The translations under genes were made by a program, and so were the position numbers. A DNA stretch of 37,931 nt from Betaproteobacteria bacterium. Lineage in GTDB: Bacteria; Pseudomonadota; Gammaproteobacteria; Burkholderiales; Burkholderiaceae_C. The notes beneath the pieces are model-generated. The model was given only the letters and a program-made list of their open reading frames with translations. It searched no databases and was not told the DNA's origin. This document shows, piece after piece, positions 16,468-26,094 of the stretch (its first letter is position 1; each line of letters opens with the position of its first letter). The stretch is taken from NCBI GenBank assembly GCA_009924455.1, contig RFRO01000004.1, forward strand, positions 1-37,931, read 5' to 3'.

Positions 16468-18810
16468 TTGACAACGATTTCCCCGTTCCGCTGCAAACTC
16501 AGAATAGCGCTGTGCCTGGCGCAGGCCATGCTTTTTTTCCCTGCCCTGGTAAGCGCACAGCCGGAGGAAACGGCACCCACCCGGCTGGAAGCTGACCGGA
16601 TCAGCGGACGCAGCGGCGCAGAGACCGTCATGGAGGGCGACGCCCTGCTACAAAAACCGGGTTTGATTATCCAGGCCGATCAGCTGGAATACGACCAACT
16701 CAGCGACCGGGCCAAGGCAAGCGGGAACGTCCGTATCCAGCGCAAAGGCAGCCGTTATGAAGGCACGGCGGGCGAAGTAACCGTGGATTCCATGGAAGGG
16801 TACATGGACAACATGCGCTACGAATTCGAACAGAATGGAAGCCACGGCGAAGCCCTACGGGTCGATTTTGTAGACGAGGCCCACACCACGCTGTTCCAAA
16901 CGACCTACACCACCTGCCGCCGCGATGCAGTAGCCGATTGGGCGCCCGCCTGGGTCGTGCGGGCGGGTCAGCTGGATCTGGATAACGACGAAGACATTGG
17001 AACTGCCCAAAGCGCGTATTTAGAGTTCAAAGGGGTTCCTATCCTGCCGATTCCGCCGATGGGTTTTCCGCTGTCGGAAAAGCGCAAGTCGGGTTTTTTG
17101 CCGCCCACTTTGGGGCTGGACAACACCAATGGCCTGGAAGTGACAACGCCGTATTACTGGAATATTGCGCCTAATCGCGACGCGACCATTTCGCCTACTC
17201 TGATGGCGTCTCGCGGTGTGAATGTAACCAGCGAGTTTCGTTATTTGGAGTCAGATTACTTGGGCGTAGTGAAGACGTCGATTCTGCCAAGCGACCAATT
17301 ACGGAGCTCGGATCGCTGGGGTTTGGCCCTCAAGCACCAAGCCAGGCTCGACACGCAGCTAGGTGGCGTCGGCTGGGGGCTTAATGTGAACCGGGTGAGT
17401 GACGACAATTATTGGCGGGACTTCGCCTCTCTGGCATATACCGGTCAAACCATCACTGGCCCGGCAGGTGCAATCGGGGCGGCGCAGGCACTGTCAGCAG
17501 CCGGACAGACCGCCGCTGCGTTTGCCGATCCTTCTGCAGGGGCTTTGCGCTTACTTCCTTCGCAATTCAATGCCGGCTGGGGCAGCGGCTATTTTTCTTC
17601 CGTCCTCATGGTTCAAAAGTGGCAGGTGTTGCAGGATGCAAACGCCTACATTGTGAAACCGTATGAGCGCCTTCCCCAGATCACCGGGCGGTATGCAAGG
17701 ATCAACGACGGCGGCTGGGACTGGTCCATCGACGGCGATTTCACCCGGTTTTCTTCCTACGCGGAGCTGACGGGTCAGCCCAATGCGGATCGCGGTGTCC
17801 TGTGGGGTCAGGTCAGTCGGCCTTGGCTCGCACCGCAGGGCTACATAACGCCAAAAATGCAATTGCATACCGTCGCTTACCAATACGACAATCTCACCTA
17901 CTATGGAAGCAGTGGCGCCGCGAGCACTGTTCCGACATTCAGCGTGGACAGCGGGCTGGTTTTTGAAAAGGAGTCCCTATGGGGTAACCAGACCATCGTC
18001 CAAACACTGGAGCCACGGGCCTTTTATGTCTACACGCCTTACCACCAGCAATACCAGTTACCAAACTACGACACCGGTGCAAACGACTTTAACTTTGCCT
18101 CCATCTACATGGAAAACGCGTTTTCCGGACACGACAAGGTATCGGACAACAATTTGCTGACGCTGGGCCTGACCAGTCGCTACCTTGACCGTGATACCGG
18201 GGGACAATTTGCCCGCTTTGGCGTTGCGCAGCGCGTGCGCTTTGAAGACCAAAACGTAGGGATCAACAGCAGCAGCAGCGCGGCTCTAGCCGGATTCAGC
18301 GATTTCCTAGTCGGCGGGGCTATCAATATCAACGAACGCTGGGTTTTTGACTCCTTATTGCAGTACAACACGCTGACTAATCAGTCCGTACGCTCCACCG
18401 CAGGTGCACGCTACAGCCCGGGGCCTTACCGGGTGCTAAATCTTGCCTATCGGCTCACACGGAACACCAGTGAGCAAATCGATAGCAGTGTGCAGTGGCC
18501 GCTCAGCAATGTCTGGCAGGGAAAAGGCGATGAGGAAGTCCAGTCTGCTGGTCGGTACTACGGTCTCGCCCGTGCTAACTACAGCCTGTATGACGGCCGG
18601 ATGGTCGACACATTGATGGGCATGGAATACGATGCAGGCTGCTGGCTCGGACGCGTGGTGCTCCAGCGCTCCCAATTGGGTATCAATTCCGCAGTGCAAA
18701 GCGTGTTTTTCCAGTTGGAGTTTGTCGGATTCAGCAAGCTGGGAATAAGCCCGGAAAAAACACTTGCCAACAGCATTCCCCGCTACCAGCCTCTGCGTGG
18801 AACGCCTTAA
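16468..18810 (+). CDS. lptD: LPS-assembly outer membrane protein LptD (OstA/Imp)
   Basis: TRLEADRISGRSGAETVMEGDALLQKPGLIIQADQLEYDQLSDRAKASGNVRI; LPIPPMGFPLSEKRKSGFLPPTLG; C-terminal beta barrel. TTG start suggested by the ORF track; an internal ATG near 16528 is possible. Confidence 0.93.
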   Translation: MTTISPFRCKLRIALCLAQAMLFFPALVSAQPEETAPTRLEADRISGRSGAETVMEGDALLQKPGLIIQADQLEYDQLSDRAKASGNVRIQRKGSRYEGTAGEVTVDSMEGYMDNMRYEFEQNGSHGEALRVDFVDEAHTTLFQTTYTTCRRDAVADWAPAWVVRAGQLDLDNDEDIGTAQSAYLEFKGVPILPIPPMGFPLSEKRKSGFLPPTLGLDNTNGLEVTTPYYWNIAPNRDATISPTLMASRGVNVTSEFRYLESDYLGVVKTSILPSDQLRSSDRWGLALKHQARLDTQLGGVGWGLNVNRVSDDNYWRDFASLAYTGQTITGPAGAIGAAQALSAAGQTAAAFADPSAGALRLLPSQFNAGWGSGYFSSVLMVQKWQVLQDANAYIVKPYERLPQITGRYARINDGGWDWSIDGDFTRFSSYAELTGQPNADRGVLWGQVSRPWLAPQGYITPKMQLHTVAYQYDNLTYYGSSGAASTVPTFSVDSGLVFEKESLWGNQTIVQTLEPRAFYVYTPYHQQYQLPNYDTGANDFNFASIYMENAFSGHDKVSDNNLLTLGLTSRYLDRDTGGQFARFGVAQRVRFEDQNVGINSSSSAALAGFSDFLVGGAININERWVFDSLLQYNTLTNQSVRSTAGARYSPGPYRVLNLAYRLTRNTSEQIDSSVQWPLSNVWQGKGDEEVQSAGRYYGLARANYSLYDGRMVDTLMGMEYDAGCWLGRVVLQRSQLGINSAVQSVFFQLEFVGFSKLGISPEKTLANSIPRYQPLRGTP

Positions 18811-18844
18811 ATGCCCATGCCCCTCGGAACTTTGATGGATTGAC

Positions 18845-20149
18845 ATGCGATTGCGCGACTGGATTTTTGCCACACTCATGGGCCTTGCCGCGGCAGCTTG
18901 GGGACAAAGCAGCAGCACCGATTCAGCGGTCACGGCCGATTTTGTGGTTGCTCTGGTGAATTCGGAGCCCATCACCGACAGCGACCTGCGCATGCAAGCC
19001 CGTATCGTGGAGCAACAAATGCGCGAGCAAAGGGTCCCTGGCCTGAGCCCTGCCGCGGTGCGCGAAGCCGCTTTGGAGCGGCTGATCACTGAGCGAATCC
19101 AGCTGCAATTGGCTGAACAAATGAACATCCGCGCAGACGAGGCGGCTGTGGACCAGGCTGAGAAGACAATTGCGGCTCAAAACCAGTTGAGCGTGGCCAG
19201 CTTGCGGCAGAACCTTGAGAAAGAGGGGCTTTCCGCGGCTGTTTTCCGGCGGCAGTTGGGCGAACAAGTCGTGCTGGGCCGTTTGCGCGAGCGCGAGGTT
19301 GACGCGCGTATCAAGATTTCAGAACCGGATGTGGATAGCGCACTCGCCGCACAAGAGGCTGCAAACGCACAACTCACGAACCAGAATATCAACATCGCGC
19401 AGCTGCTGATCGCTGTGCCCGAAAGCCCCAGCGCAGGGCAACTGGCGGCGGCGCAGGCAAAGGCCCAAGCCGCCTTGCAGCGCATCCGCAACGGCGAAGC
19501 ATTTGAGGCTCTGGTATCCGAACTATCGGACGGTGACCGCAAGAACGGCGGGCAACTCGGCATGCGCCGGGCAGACCGTTACCCCGACCTCTTTGCGGCA
19601 GCGATTCATGATCTTGCCGTGGGCGGCGTGAGTGAGCCCGTGCGCTCCGGCGCCGGGCTGCACATTCTCAAGCTGATCGACCGGCAATCGCTACGCAAAG
19701 CAGCAGCCTTCACCCAGACCCACGCACGCCATATTCTTCTGGTGCCGAACCCTGAGCTCAGCGCCGCACAAGCCCAGGAACGCTTGCAACAGCTGCGGGA
19801 TACCATCGTCTCCCAAAAAACCAGTTTCGAGGAGGCTGCGCGCAGCAACTCGCAGGACGGCAGTGCTGCGCAAGGCGGCGAGCTGGGCTGGGCCAGCCCG
19901 GGCATGTTTGTTCCGGAATTTGAGCAGGTGATGGACCGCCTGCGCGACGGCGAAATCAGTGCGCCCATACTGTCCCGCTTCGGGGTGCATCTGATCCAAG
20001 TGCTCGAGCGGCGGCGGGTTGAGCTCTCGCTTGAACAGCAGCGCGAACAGCTGCGCAAGCAGCTACGCGCCCAAAAAATCGAGGAGCGCTACGCCACTTG
20101 GTTGGCGGAGCTGCGCGCCCGCGCGTTCATTGAAATTCGCGAGCCCTAG
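18845..20149 (+). CDS. surA: Periplasmic chaperone / peptidyl-prolyl isomerase SurA
   Basis: SurA N domain ([26 protein letters not shown]) and two parvulin domains ([13 protein letters not shown]...[23 protein letters not shown]). Confidence 0.93.
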   Translation: MRLRDWIFATLMGLAAAAWGQSSSTDSAVTADFVVALVNSEPITDSDLRMQARIVEQQMREQRVPGLSPAAVREAALERLITERIQLQLAEQMNIRADEAAVDQAEKTIAAQNQLSVASLRQNLEKEGLSAAVFRRQLGEQVVLGRLREREVDARIKISEPDVDSALAAQEAANAQLTNQNINIAQLLIAVPESPSAGQLAAAQAKAQAALQRIRNGEAFEALVSELSDGDRKNGGQLGMRRADRYPDLFAAAIHDLAVGGVSEPVRSGAGLHILKLIDRQSLRKAAAFTQTHARHILLVPNPELSAAQAQERLQQLRDTIVSQKTSFEEAARSNSQDGSAAQGGELGWASPGMFVPEFEQVMDRLRDGEISAPILSRFGVHLIQVLERRRVELSLEQQREQLRKQLRAQKIEERYATWLAELRARAFIEIREP

Positions 20150-20163
20150 CCCCGAACGCCTTC

Positions 20164-20952
20164 ATGAAGCATATTGCGCGCAAGCGCTTCGGCCAAAATT
20201 TTTTACACGACGCGTCTGCGATTGCTTCCATCGTGGACGCCATCGCACCGAAGCCCGGGGATGCGCTGGTGGAAATTGGCCCGGGTTTAGGCGCTTTAAC
20301 GCGGCCGTTGTGCGAACGACTGGGGCGCATGACGGTAGTGGAAATTGACCGCGATCTTGCGGCCCGGCTGCGCAATGATCCGCAACTGCGGGTTATCGAG
20401 TCCGATGTGCTGCGGGTTGACTTCGCGCAACTCCATGAAGATATGGAGGCTTCCAACGGTTTGCGGATTGTGGGCAACTTGCCCTACAACGTTTCCACAC
20501 CGATTTTGTTCCATTTGCTCACGTTCGCACCCTGCGTGCGAGACCAGCATTTCATGCTGCAAAAAGAGGTGGTGCAAAGGATGGTTGCCCCTGCCGGTAG
20601 CTCCGAATTCAGCCGCCTGAGTGTGATGCTGCAGTGGCGCTACGCCATGGAGAGCGTGCTCGATGTCGGCCCGGAATGCTTTGACCCGGCGCCCAAAGTG
20701 AACAGCGCCGTGGTGCGCATGACACCGCTCACAGCAGTACCCGACGTGAACCCGAAGCGGCTATCCGACGTGGTACAGGTCGCCTTCAGCCAGCGCCGCA
20801 AACTGATGCGTAACACGCTGGGGCCCTGGCTGGACCAAGAAGGTTTCAGCGGCGCGTTTGACCTGCAAAGGCGCGCCCAGGAAGTGGAGGTCGCCGAATA
20901 CGTCGAGCTGGCGCTCCAGCTCGACAACACCGCTGAGCTTAGGCGGCTGTAA
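20164..20952 (+). CDS. rsmA: 16S rRNA (A1518/A1519-N6)-dimethyltransferase
   Basis: [76 protein letters not shown]. Confidence 0.95.
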   Translation: MKHIARKRFGQNFLHDASAIASIVDAIAPKPGDALVEIGPGLGALTRPLCERLGRMTVVEIDRDLAARLRNDPQLRVIESDVLRVDFAQLHEDMEASNGLRIVGNLPYNVSTPILFHLLTFAPCVRDQHFMLQKEVVQRMVAPAGSSEFSRLSVMLQWRYAMESVLDVGPECFDPAPKVNSAVVRMTPLTAVPDVNPKRLSDVVQVAFSQRRKLMRNTLGPWLDQEGFSGAFDLQRRAQEVEVAEYVELALQLDNTAELRRL

Positions 20953-21086
20953 GCCAGTAGCTCGCGTTAAAGGGGCTGCTCATGCGCAAGGCCATGGGCG
21001 AGACATCCAATAACTTGTCCGTGGGCATGGGCTCGGACCCATCTTGCAGCAGCTGCGCCCGTGCCGCTTCGCTGTTTGCCTGGTTC

Positions 21087-21121
21087 GCCCGTTCTGCTTG
21101 GCTGGTGTGTGCAGAACGGGC
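21087..21121. repeat. Perfect 11-bp inverted repeat GCCCGTTCTGC / GCAGAACGGGC
   Basis: Arms 21087-21097 and 21111-21121, 13-nt loop; between convergent rsmA and the barstar gene, touching the barstar stop codon; no T-tract. Confidence 0.7.
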
Positions 21122-21522
21122 TACAGAAAAGAATAGAAGCACCTGAACGGTATCTTTCTATCCCCCCAGTAGTCCGCTGTGTCACGGAAGATATCGAGCA
21201 GCTGCTCGCGGCCTTCCTTGTCAAACTTCGCATTGGCCGGAACCTGCTCCAGCACAACGACGAAGCCCGTTTGGGGACCTGACTTGTAAACCGTGTCCGT
21301 CATGCTGTCGTACAGCGAATCAAAGTTTTTTGCACCCGTCGTAGCCAACTTGAATTGCTGCACCAGCAAATCCAGTACATCCTGCTTGGTCAGGGCGCTG
21401 GACAATTTAGCGTACAGAAAATGATGACCCAGTTGGTCTGCCGCCACCTGCAATTCGGTGACGCTAAAGGCCCGGATCGACTGAACGATGTTGGGCCGTA
21501 TATTTTTCAAAGGTAAGTCCAT
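21121..21522 (-). CDS. Barstar-family protein (RNase-inhibitor-like)
   Basis: RPNIVQSIRAFSVTELQVAADQLGHHFLYAKLSSALTKQDVLDLL...KNFDSLYDSMTDTVYKSGPQTGFVVVLEQVPANAKFDKEGREQLLDIFRDTADYWGDRKIPFRCFYSFL. ATG at 21522. Confidence 0.75.
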   Translation of the reverse strand: MDLPLKNIRPNIVQSIRAFSVTELQVAADQLGHHFLYAKLSSALTKQDVLDLLVQQFKLATTGAKNFDSLYDSMTDTVYKSGPQTGFVVVLEQVPANAKFDKEGREQLLDIFRDTADYWGDRKIPFRCFYSFL

Positions 21523-21870
21523 CCCCAATCCGCTTTCTCACAACAAAAGTTATCTATCTGCCAATTAACGGGCCGCTTTGCGCGATCCAACTCCGTCCAG
21601 GAAGATCAAGAAACCATCCGCTTTCGCAGCGTTTCCCAACCCAAAGCCGTGGATTGTCCGTGAAACAGCGCAAATTGGCAAGCTAATCCTCTTCGCGCAC
21701 CATGAAAGCTGCGCTTCGCTTAAGGGCCGGCTTCAGATTCGTTTGCGCCGATTCCCCTGTGCATCTGCACGAAATATGTATGGCAATATTTTTTACGAAT
21801 ATCATCGCCGCCAAAATGTCTGAAGCGCACCAACCGCTTGGGCTAACGTTCACTTCACGAGGAACTTCGT

Positions 21871-22509
21871 ATGGAAACACAGTCTGTGCCTGAGGCTGCG
21901 GGCGTAAAAGATGGCGGCGGACTCACGGCTGGCGACTATGGCTTTTTCGCGCTGATGGTCATAGTGCTGATCGCCGTAACCTGGGTGGGTGTCTTGTCCT
22001 ATGAAGAAGGCATGAACACCGAGAAGTCCAAACGCAACGGCGAAGCATGGGTCGCGTGGCTCACTGACAACAGCGCCAAACGGTTCGAATCGGACTACGC
22101 GTTGGCAGCCTGCGCCGGGGGACCGCGCGCGGCAGCCGCACCTGAGGCCACCGAAAAGGTGCCCGTTAGCGAGGGAGAAACCCTTGTTCCAGCGGCACCA
22201 ACCCCCGCCACGGCAAATGCGTGGGGCGCCTGCCTTGAAGAAATTCTGAAGAGCTCAGATTTGAAGGGGCTGGTCAACCCTTTCACCGGCAAAGCACCCG
22301 ATCTGGTTGAGAAGTGCGACCCGGCAGACCACAACTTGCACGGGAATATTTCCATCGAGAAAAGTGTGGCGACTCCGGTGGGCTCTGCCGTACCGTTCAC
22401 GATTTCGCCGCTGGTGGCTGCGGATGCCATCGACACCAAATTGCAGCTCAAGGTGTCGATTTGCGACAAGGGGGCTTACCCCATCAAAGTTTCTGAATTC
22501 GAATTTTGA
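21871..22509 (+). CDS. Uncharacterised single-TM protein, first gene of the channel cluster
   Basis: 212 aa; one TM near the N-terminus (YGFFALMVIVLIAVTWVGVLSY), Ala/Pro-rich linker, Cys-containing C-terminal domain; ends 8 bp before the next gene's ATG. Confidence 0.65.
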   Translation: METQSVPEAAGVKDGGGLTAGDYGFFALMVIVLIAVTWVGVLSYEEGMNTEKSKRNGEAWVAWLTDNSAKRFESDYALAACAGGPRAAAAPEATEKVPVSEGETLVPAAPTPATANAWGACLEEILKSSDLKGLVNPFTGKAPDLVEKCDPADHNLHGNISIEKSVATPVGSAVPFTISPLVAADAIDTKLQLKVSICDKGAYPIKVSEFEF

Positions 22510-22517
22510 GGTATCCC

Positions 22518-24158
22518 ATGGAAGAAAAAACCTACGTTTCAATCCATGAACTGGATGCCAAGTCCATCGTCGGCGCGACCGATGTAGAGGCCGATATACC
22601 GCGCAATTTGCCGTTGCGCAAATGGCTGTACGCGTGGTTGCTGGACCCCCATATCGAGGGGAATTACCAGCCATTTATCGACAAATGGGTCAGCATTTTG
22701 ATTGTTGTCAATTTGTTCGCGCTGCTGTTCGAACAAGTGCCGGCCATTTTTGAGCCCAATGCCCATTTGTTCCACTATTTCGATATTTTCTCGGTGGTGG
22801 TATTCACGCTGGAATACTTCCTGCGCTTTTACGTGGCGCCAGAGGATCCGGATTTCGCTGGCAAGCGCAGCGCCCGCACCAGTTACTTGTTCAGCCCTTT
22901 TGCCGTCATTGACTTTCTGGCGATCGCACCCTTTTATTTGAAGTTTTTGGGAATCCCGCTGGACTTACGGTTCCTGCGGTTCCTGCGGCTGCTGCGGATC
23001 TTGAAACTGTTCCGCATCATCGTCCCTGCCTACCATGATTTTGTGAAGGCCAATCAAGGCCGCACCCTGCGCCAGAAAGTACATGCACTGGTTTTCCCCG
23101 GCAAATTCGGCGGCAGGCTGCAAGAGCTTTTTGACGGATTCATCGCCTTGTGCGTGCTCTTGTCGGTTTTCGCCGTCATCATGGAGTCGGTGCAAAGCGT
23201 CAGCTACATGCTGAATATCCAGTTTGTCATCCTCGATGCAGTGATGGTCGGAATATTCACCATGGAATACTTCATGCGCATGTACTCCTGTGTGGAAGAG
23301 CCTGGCTTCAAAAGCTCAGTGGCTGGCCGGTTCAAACAAGCCACCACAGTATCAACCTTCATCGACCTCTTGGCCATATTGCCGTTTTTCCTGGAAGGTC
23401 TGATGCACCATGTGCTGGATCTGCGGTTCTTGCGGGTCTTCCGACTGACGCGGCTGCTGAAGCTGACCCGCGGCAACGATGCCACCATCACCCTGGTCAA
23501 AGTGCTATCGCGTGAATGGCCCATCATCAGCGCGTCCGCTTTCATCATGATTTTGCTGGTCATCATGACCGCGTCGCTGGGCTTTTTGTTTGAGCATGAG
23601 GCGCAGCCGGACAAATACGAAAACATTCCCACGACCATTTACTGGGCGGTTATCACGCTGGCATCCATCGGCTATGGCGACATTTACCCGGTAACACCGA
23701 TAGGCCGGGCCATGACCGTGGTCATGGCGTTCGCGGGAATCGGTATCTTCGCAATCCCTGCCGCTATTTTGGCTTCGGCCTTCAGCGACGAATTGGTCAA
23801 AGAGCGCGAGGTTTTGAAGGCCGATCTGTACGACATCATGAGGGACGGAAAAATCAGCACCGACGAGCTGGACTTCATCCGCGCCGAAGCCAAACGCCTG
23901 CACCTGAGTGTCGAAGAGGTGAGCGCGCTGGTCCGCCAGATTCAGCAAGAGTTGGAGCGCGAATCGAATTTCGCCGACATGCCGATTCACCAGATTGCCG
24001 CCAAACCGGAACTGGCCGTTGAGCACTACAAAACCCTGCTGAGCAATATCCGGCAATTGGGCATGCTCATGGACCCGGCTGAGTTTGAGCGACTGCGCGC
24101 AGCCAACAGCCGGCTGAGCCCCGATGAGGTGGAGTTGTGGAACAAAATCAGGGGCTGA
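22518..24158 (+). CDS. Voltage-gated K+-channel-like protein with two tandem voltage-sensor domains and one pore domain, plus C-terminal helical regulatory region
   Basis: Two S4 helices (LDLRFLRFLRLLRILKLFRII and LDLRFLRVFRLTRLLKLTRG), each preceded by S1-S3-like segments; a single pore TIYWAVITLASIGYGDIYPVTPIGRA; C-terminal DLYDIMRDGKISTDELDFIRAEAKRLHLS. Confidence 0.85.
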   Translation: MEEKTYVSIHELDAKSIVGATDVEADIPRNLPLRKWLYAWLLDPHIEGNYQPFIDKWVSILIVVNLFALLFEQVPAIFEPNAHLFHYFDIFSVVVFTLEYFLRFYVAPEDPDFAGKRSARTSYLFSPFAVIDFLAIAPFYLKFLGIPLDLRFLRFLRLLRILKLFRIIVPAYHDFVKANQGRTLRQKVHALVFPGKFGGRLQELFDGFIALCVLLSVFAVIMESVQSVSYMLNIQFVILDAVMVGIFTMEYFMRMYSCVEEPGFKSSVAGRFKQATTVSTFIDLLAILPFFLEGLMHHVLDLRFLRVFRLTRLLKLTRGNDATITLVKVLSREWPIISASAFIMILLVIMTASLGFLFEHEAQPDKYENIPTTIYWAVITLASIGYGDIYPVTPIGRAMTVVMAFAGIGIFAIPAAILASAFSDELVKEREVLKADLYDIMRDGKISTDELDFIRAEAKRLHLSVEEVSALVRQIQQELERESNFADMPIHQIAAKPELAVEHYKTLLSNIRQLGMLMDPAEFERLRAANSRLSPDEVELWNKIRG

Positions 24159-24249
24159 GGCAAGCGCACCGTCTTCTTCCACTATCCTTTAACGATTAAC
24201 ACTGCCTGCCTGATACATCTTGCGGCACACCATGCTGCAGGTTAGACCC

Positions 24250-25158
24250 ATGGACATCCATTCCGCGAAAAAGACCTTGATGGAGATCCTTGACGGATCC
24301 CCGGAGCACAAAAGCAGCCACTATGTGGAACTGCTCATCACCGTGGTCGTCTTGATGAACTGCTCGGCGGTGATCCTGGACTCGGTTCCGTCGATTCACG
24401 CGGAATACCGTGACTTCTTTCACGAACTCGAGTTTTGGAGCGTGATGTTTTTCACTGTGGAATACGTGTTGCGGGTCTGGTCTCTGGGGGCCAAATACGG
24501 CCCCGGCGAGGGCGGCTCCTGGAAAGGCCGCAGGCAGTACATGTTCAGCGCTTTTGGGCTGGTTGATTTTTTTGCCACCATGCCGCATTACCTGCACATG
24601 TTTTTCCCCACCCTGGACCTGCGGATCTTGCGCGTGCTGCGTTTGCTGCGGATTCTCAAACTGTCCAAATACAACACGGCATTGCAGGACCTTTTCCACG
24701 CCGTGAATTCCGAGCGCCGCGCCTTCGGCTCTGCGGCCTTTTTGCTCTTAATCGCGACCATTGTGTCGGCCTCACTGATGCACTTTGCTGAAGGCCATGA
24801 GCAACCCCAGTTTTTCGGCAGCATTCCACACTCCATTTACTGGTCCATCGTCACCATTACCTCGGGCTATGGCAACGTGGAGCCGGTGACGAAGGCGGGT
24901 GAAGTGATTGCCTTGCTGACCGGTTTTCTGGGCGTGTGTATGGCGGCCATCATGACGGGTATCGTCGCGTCCGCGTTTTCCAACCAGCTGTCGCGCAAGA
25001 AGGCGGCCTACCAAAGCCAGCTGCGTCAGGTGCTGGCGGACGGCGTTGTCAGCGATGCCGAGCGCGAGTCGCTGCGGGTCCTGCAAATGAAATACCGTCT
25101 GACCGATGCCCAGGTTCAAGCCGCTATGGACGAAGCCAAAATTGGCATGCCCAAATAA
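24250..25158 (+). CDS. Voltage-gated ion-channel-like protein with atypical filter TITSGYGNVEP
   Basis: S4 LDLRILRVLRLLRILKLSKYN; pore SIYWSIVTITSGYGNVEPVTKAG; C-terminal QLRQVLADGVVSDAERESLRVLQMKYRLT. ATG at 24250 preferred. Confidence 0.85.
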   Translation: MDIHSAKKTLMEILDGSPEHKSSHYVELLITVVVLMNCSAVILDSVPSIHAEYRDFFHELEFWSVMFFTVEYVLRVWSLGAKYGPGEGGSWKGRRQYMFSAFGLVDFFATMPHYLHMFFPTLDLRILRVLRLLRILKLSKYNTALQDLFHAVNSERRAFGSAAFLLLIATIVSASLMHFAEGHEQPQFFGSIPHSIYWSIVTITSGYGNVEPVTKAGEVIALLTGFLGVCMAAIMTGIVASAFSNQLSRKKAAYQSQLRQVLADGVVSDAERESLRVLQMKYRLTDAQVQAAMDEAKIGMPK

Positions 25159-25164
25159 ACAACC

Positions 25165-26094
25165 ATGACCGCCCTTCAACTCTCGCCACTGCAACGGCTG
25201 CAGCGACGCACCTACGAAATCCTGGACGGCGCAGTCGCCGACAGCAAAAGCCAAGCGTGTGAAATTTTCATCGCGGTCCTGGTGGTGGCAAACGTGCTGG
25301 CCATTATTTTGGAGTCCGTGCATGAGCTGCACGAAGCCTACGAGGTCTATTTCCACTATTTCGACTTGGTCAGCGTCATGGTCTTCAGCGTGGAGTTTGT
25401 GCTGCGGGTGTGGTCTTGCGGCATGAAATACGACCCCGCGCCGGGCAGTGCGTGGCAAGGGCGCAAGGACTATGTTTTCAGTCCTTTCGGACTGGTTGAC
25501 TTTTTCAGTACCGTGCCGTTTTATCTCCAGCTCATCTTGCCCGGCGCAGACCTGCGCGTTTTGCGGATGTTCCGGCTATTGCGGATTTTCAAACTGTCGC
25601 GCTACAACAGCGCGATGGACGATATGTTCGAAGCCATCCGCTCCGAAAAAGACTCTTTTTCGTCGGCTTTTTTTCTGCTGTTCATCAGCTGCCTGCTGTT
25701 TTCCAGCCTGATTTACATCATTGAGGGCCCAGACCAACCGGAGGTGTTCCCGTCCATACCCGCGGCTATGCATTGGTTTGTCCTGACCATTATTTCCGGC
25801 TGGGGAAATGTCGATCCCGTGTCCTTGGTCGGCATGATTTTGGTGGTCGTCACGCAAATCCTGGCCATTGCCCTAGCCGCAATCTTGACCGGTGTGGTGG
25901 CAACCGCCTACACCGCGCAAGTACAACGGCGCGAGGCTTTGTATGAGATGGAGGTGCGCGAAGTCCTGGCCGACGGCGTTGTCACCGAAGAAGAGCAGCT
26001 CAAACTCAAGTCGCTTCAAATGCGCTATGGCATCACAGACGAGCAAGTCGAGGCCATTGCAGCGCAAGTGCAGGCAGAAAAAAAGGCAAGCTAA
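25165..26094 (+). CDS. Voltage-gated ion-channel-like protein with atypical filter TIISGWGNVDP; tandem paralog of the previous gene
   Basis: S4 ADLRVLRMFRLLRIFKLSRYN; pore AMHWFVLTIISGWGNVDPVSLVG; C-terminal EVREVLADGVVTEEEQLKLKSLQMRYGIT; starts 6 bp after the preceding stop codon. Confidence 0.85.
   Translation: MTALQLSPLQRLQRRTYEILDGAVADSKSQACEIFIAVLVVANVLAIILESVHELHEAYEVYFHYFDLVSVMVFSVEFVLRVWSCGMKYDPAPGSAWQGRKDYVFSPFGLVDFFSTVPFYLQLILPGADLRVLRMFRLLRIFKLSRYNSAMDDMFEAIRSEKDSFSSAFFLLFISCLLFSSLIYIIEGPDQPEVFPSIPAAMHWFVLTIISGWGNVDPVSLVGMILVVVTQILAIALAAILTGVVATAYTAQVQRREALYEMEVREVLADGVVTEEEQLKLKSLQMRYGITDEQVEAIAAQVQAEKKAS

Noticed and set aside
17803-17820. GGGGTCAGGTCAG in lptD as another copy of the dnaE2 repeat motif
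   Set aside because: It lacks the CCC half and the flanking AAT/ATT; it fits ordinary lptD coding sequence.
20939-21142. 67-aa minus-strand ORF after the barstar gene
   Set aside because: GTG start, low-complexity sequence, overlaps both the barstar end and the rsmA end; not convincing as a gene or as a barnase.
21578-21880. Small ORFs between the barstar gene and the channel cluster (21578..21823 +, 21683..21880 -)
   Set aside because: No recognisable motif, mutually overlapping; more likely the upstream regulatory region of the channel cluster.
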